From Fluviicola sp. (GTDB lineage: Bacteria > Bacteroidota > Bacteroidia > Flavobacteriales_D > Crocinitomicaceae), in assembly GCA_002734085.1 (NCBI GenBank), contig NVXV01000005.1, positions 98,524 through 162,523 on the forward strand: 64,000 nt of DNA. The letters are read 5' to 3'. The translations under genes and the position numbers were made by a program. Positions 62,555-64,000 of this stretch are shown here, one piece after another (position 1 is the stretch's first letter; each line of letters starts with the position of its first letter). The notes beneath the pieces are model-generated. The model was not told the DNA's origin and made no database searches. It was given only the letters and a program-made list of their open reading frames with translations.

Positions 62555-63148
62555 TTACTTTCTCCTCGATTTTAAAATAGTGAGAACATCATTTATTGAA
62601 TATCCTTTAGCTTGAAGTAAAATCAAATAATGAAATAATAGATCTGCACTTTCATTTAGAAATAATTCTTCATTGTCGTCTTTCGCTTCAATGACAACTT
62701 CAACAGCCTCCTCCCCTACTTTTTGGGCTATTTTATTTATTCCTTTCTCAAACAAATCAGAAACATATGAGGTATCTTCAGGATTTATTTTTCTATTCGT
62801 AATGATTTTTTCTAATTCTTCAATCACTCCAAATTGATTAGAAGCTGTATCGCCCCAACAAGTTGTTGTTCCCGTATGACAAGTTGGACCTTGTGGAGTC
62901 GCTTTTACTAAAAGTGTATCATTATCACAGTCTACCTCTATACTTTCTAGCGTTAATGTATTTCCACTCTCCTCTCCTTTTGTCCAAAGTCTCTGCTTAG
63001 AGCGTGAGTAAAAAGTAACCCGTTTCGTTTCTAATGTTTTTTCATACGCTTCTTCATTCATATATCCCAACATTAACACATCCATTGTGTCAACATTCTG
63101 AATAATTACAGGTACTAATCCATCTCCTTTCTCAAAATCTATTTTCAT
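62555..63148 (-). CDS. hisIE: Bifunctional phosphoribosyl-AMP cyclohydrolase / phosphoribosyl-ATP pyrophosphatase
   Basis: 197 aa; catalyses steps two and three of histidine synthesis. The HisI domain (1-110) has [17 protein letters not shown] and the zinc-binding VDCDNDT and [12 protein letters not shown]; the HisE domain (about 112-197) has [32 protein letters not shown] and [12 protein letters not shown]. Its start overlaps hisF by 4 bp. Convergent with the CotH gene (2 bp between stops), the end of the his operon. Confidence 0.96.
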   Translation of the reverse strand: MKIDFEKGDGLVPVIIQNVDTMDVLMLGYMNEEAYEKTLETKRVTFYSRSKQRLWTKGEESGNTLTLESIEVDCDNDTLLVKATPQGPTCHTGTTTCWGDTASNQFGVIEELEKIITNRKINPEDTSYVSDLFEKGINKIAQKVGEEAVEVVIEAKDDNEELFLNESADLLFHYLILLQAKGYSINDVLTILKSRRK

Positions 63149-63906
63149 ACGATTGTTCTTACGGGAATATTCTTTTGTGCTAAATTATACTTTAATTCTG
63201 GAATTTCAATTGTCTGAAAGTGAAAAACACTTGCTGCTAAAGCTGCAGAGACTTTGGTTTGTAAAAATAAATCTTCGAAGTGTTGAACTTCTCCAGCTCC
63301 TCCAGAGGCAATAACAGGTATGGTTAATGATTCATCTAAAGTCTTGAGCGCTTCAATAGCAAATCCAGCTTTAGTACCGTCGTGATTCATGGAGGTAAAG
63401 AGGATCTCCCCTGCTCCTAATTTCTGCGCTTCTTCTGCCCATTCAAACAAACCTAATTCCGTTTGCTTTCGACCACCAACTAAGAATACTTTCCATCCCT
63501 TTTCTGTGAGTTTTGCATCGATGGCCAACACTACACATTGGTTTCCAAATTTATCAGCAAGCTCTCGAATTAATTCTGGTCGCTTTACTGCTGCTGAATT
63601 CACAGCTATTTTATCCGCACCTGCATTCAATAGTGCACCTGCATCTTCAATAGAGCTCACACCTCCTCCGACTGTAAAAGGGATATTCACTTCTCTTGCA
63701 ATTTTTTCCACTAAGGGAACTAGGGTTTTTCGCTTTTCATGCGTCGCAGTAATATCTAAAAACACCAATTCATCTGCTCCAATTCTAGAATATTTTTTTG
63801 CCAATTCGATGGGATCACCGGCATCTTTTAGATCGACAAAGTTCACTCCTTTAACCGTTCGACCGTCTTTAATATCCAAACAAGGTATAATTCGTTTTCT
63901 CAGCAT
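63145..63906 (-). CDS. hisF: Imidazole glycerol phosphate synthase cyclase subunit
   Basis: 253 aa TIM barrel that with HisH makes IGP and AICAR. Catalytic Asp11 in [17 protein letters not shown] and Asp130 in VVLAIDAKL; phosphate loops VGGGVSS and [11 protein letters not shown] are intact. Overlaps hisIE by 4 bp and follows hisA by 9 bp: order hisA-hisF-hisIE, the usual operon arrangement. Confidence 0.97.
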   Translation of the reverse strand: MLRKRIIPCLDIKDGRTVKGVNFVDLKDAGDPIELAKKYSRIGADELVFLDITATHEKRKTLVPLVEKIAREVNIPFTVGGGVSSIEDAGALLNAGADKIAVNSAAVKRPELIRELADKFGNQCVVLAIDAKLTEKGWKVFLVGGRKQTELGLFEWAEEAQKLGAGEILFTSMNHDGTKAGFAIEALKTLDESLTIPVIASGGAGEVQHFEDLFLQTKVSAALAASVFHFQTIEIPELKYNLAQKNIPVRTIV

Positions 63907-63915
63907 AATATGTCT

Positions 63916-64000
63916 CTACTTATAAAAATCTGCTATTTCATTTAAGCTTATTTGTCCTTCATAAATAGCTTTTCCAATAATTGCTCCGTGTAAGTTAAAT
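63916..64000 (-). CDS. hisA: HisA, C-terminal end only (cut by window edge)
   Basis: About 27 codons of the end of phosphoribosylformimino-5-aminoimidazole carboxamide ribotide isomerase: HGAIIGKAIYEGQISLNEIA matches the conserved final helix and phosphate loop of HisA. The stop is TAG at 63916-63918. The rest lies beyond the window. Position directly upstream of hisF supports the call. Confidence 0.88.
   Translation of the reverse strand, partial: FNLHGAIIGKAIYEGQISLNEIADFYK

Noticed and set aside
63389-63925. 178-aa plus-strand open frame
   Set aside because: Antisense shadow of hisF.
1-64000. tRNA, rRNA, CRISPR arrays, insertion sequences, prophage
   Set aside because: None seen: no cloverleaf-like gaps, spaced repeats, transposase or integrase frames.

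Overview
The window is AT-rich chromosomal DNA from a member of the Bacteroidota, most likely a Flavobacteriia-like marine or aquatic lineage. The support is: two proteins with type IX secretion (T9SS) C-terminal sorting domains, a TonB-dependent receptor paired with a DUF4249-type lipoprotein, many FxxC-type lipoproteins, Bacteroidota-style -7 boxes (TAnnTTTG) ahead of several genes, few Shine-Dalgarno sequences, and long-form IspH. No species can be named from the sequence alone. No tRNA, rRNA, insertion sequence, prophage or CRISPR array was seen. Both ends cut genes: aconitase at the left and hisA at the right.

Layout. 1-8 kb: aconitase (partial), a NYN-LOTUS protein, a MORN-like secreted protein, a thioesterase overlapping a CapD/WbpM-type nucleotide-sugar dehydratase, an SRPBCC protein, pyrE and a divergent Nudix hydrolase only 8 bp away. 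8-18.7 kb: clpB with a clear terminator, a TPR/SpoIIE-phosphatase membrane sensor, a surE/small membrane protein/lpxB operon, a late acyltransferase of lipid A type, a DEAD-box helicase and a Mg-type hemB. 18.8-23.3 kb: a lipoprotein, a small secreted protein and a very large ABCG-like transporter with a TerB-like N-terminus. 23.5-28.1 kb: an LtaS-like phosphoglycerol transferase overlapping a lipid kinase, a DinB/DUF1569-like protein, ung, and convergent radC. 28.2-34.8 kb: FkbM methyltransferase, transglutaminase-like, WD40, ComA-like and TPR proteins, a gap holding DnaA-box-like sequences, and a phosphohexomutase. 34.9-45.6 kb: ispH, the SRP RNA gene ffs with a textbook promoter, a run of minus-strand envelope and metabolic genes (SUI1, GDPD-like, outer-membrane protein, DUF389, patatin, ureohydrolase, thioesterase), and dnaA. 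45.6-53.2 kb: small protein, FKBP lipoprotein, PhnP-like hydrolase, T9SS surface protein, DUF4249 lipoprotein and TonB receptor. 62.5-64 kb: hisIE, hisF and the end of hisA.

The most interesting region is 53596-62552, a tight five-gene plus-strand operon. It encodes (1) a TolC-like outer-membrane protein fused to a putative TIM-barrel glycosidase-like domain, (2) an HlyD-like periplasmic adaptor, (3) a soluble protein with about five CxxC zinc knuckles and a GGDEF-like domain whose signature is lost, (4) a membrane processive GT2 glycosyltransferase, and (5) a CotH-kinase/lamin-tail protein with a T9SS sorting domain. Read together this looks like a synthase-dependent exopolysaccharide machine in which the polymer is made by the GT2, exported through an HlyD/TolC conduit, trimmed by the fused barrel, controlled by a degenerate GGDEF/zinc module, and linked to a surface CotH-type protein. 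The assembly is an inference from domain content and operon structure. It is preceded by a 441-bp gap that contains a perfect 12-bp palindrome and a second inverted repeat.
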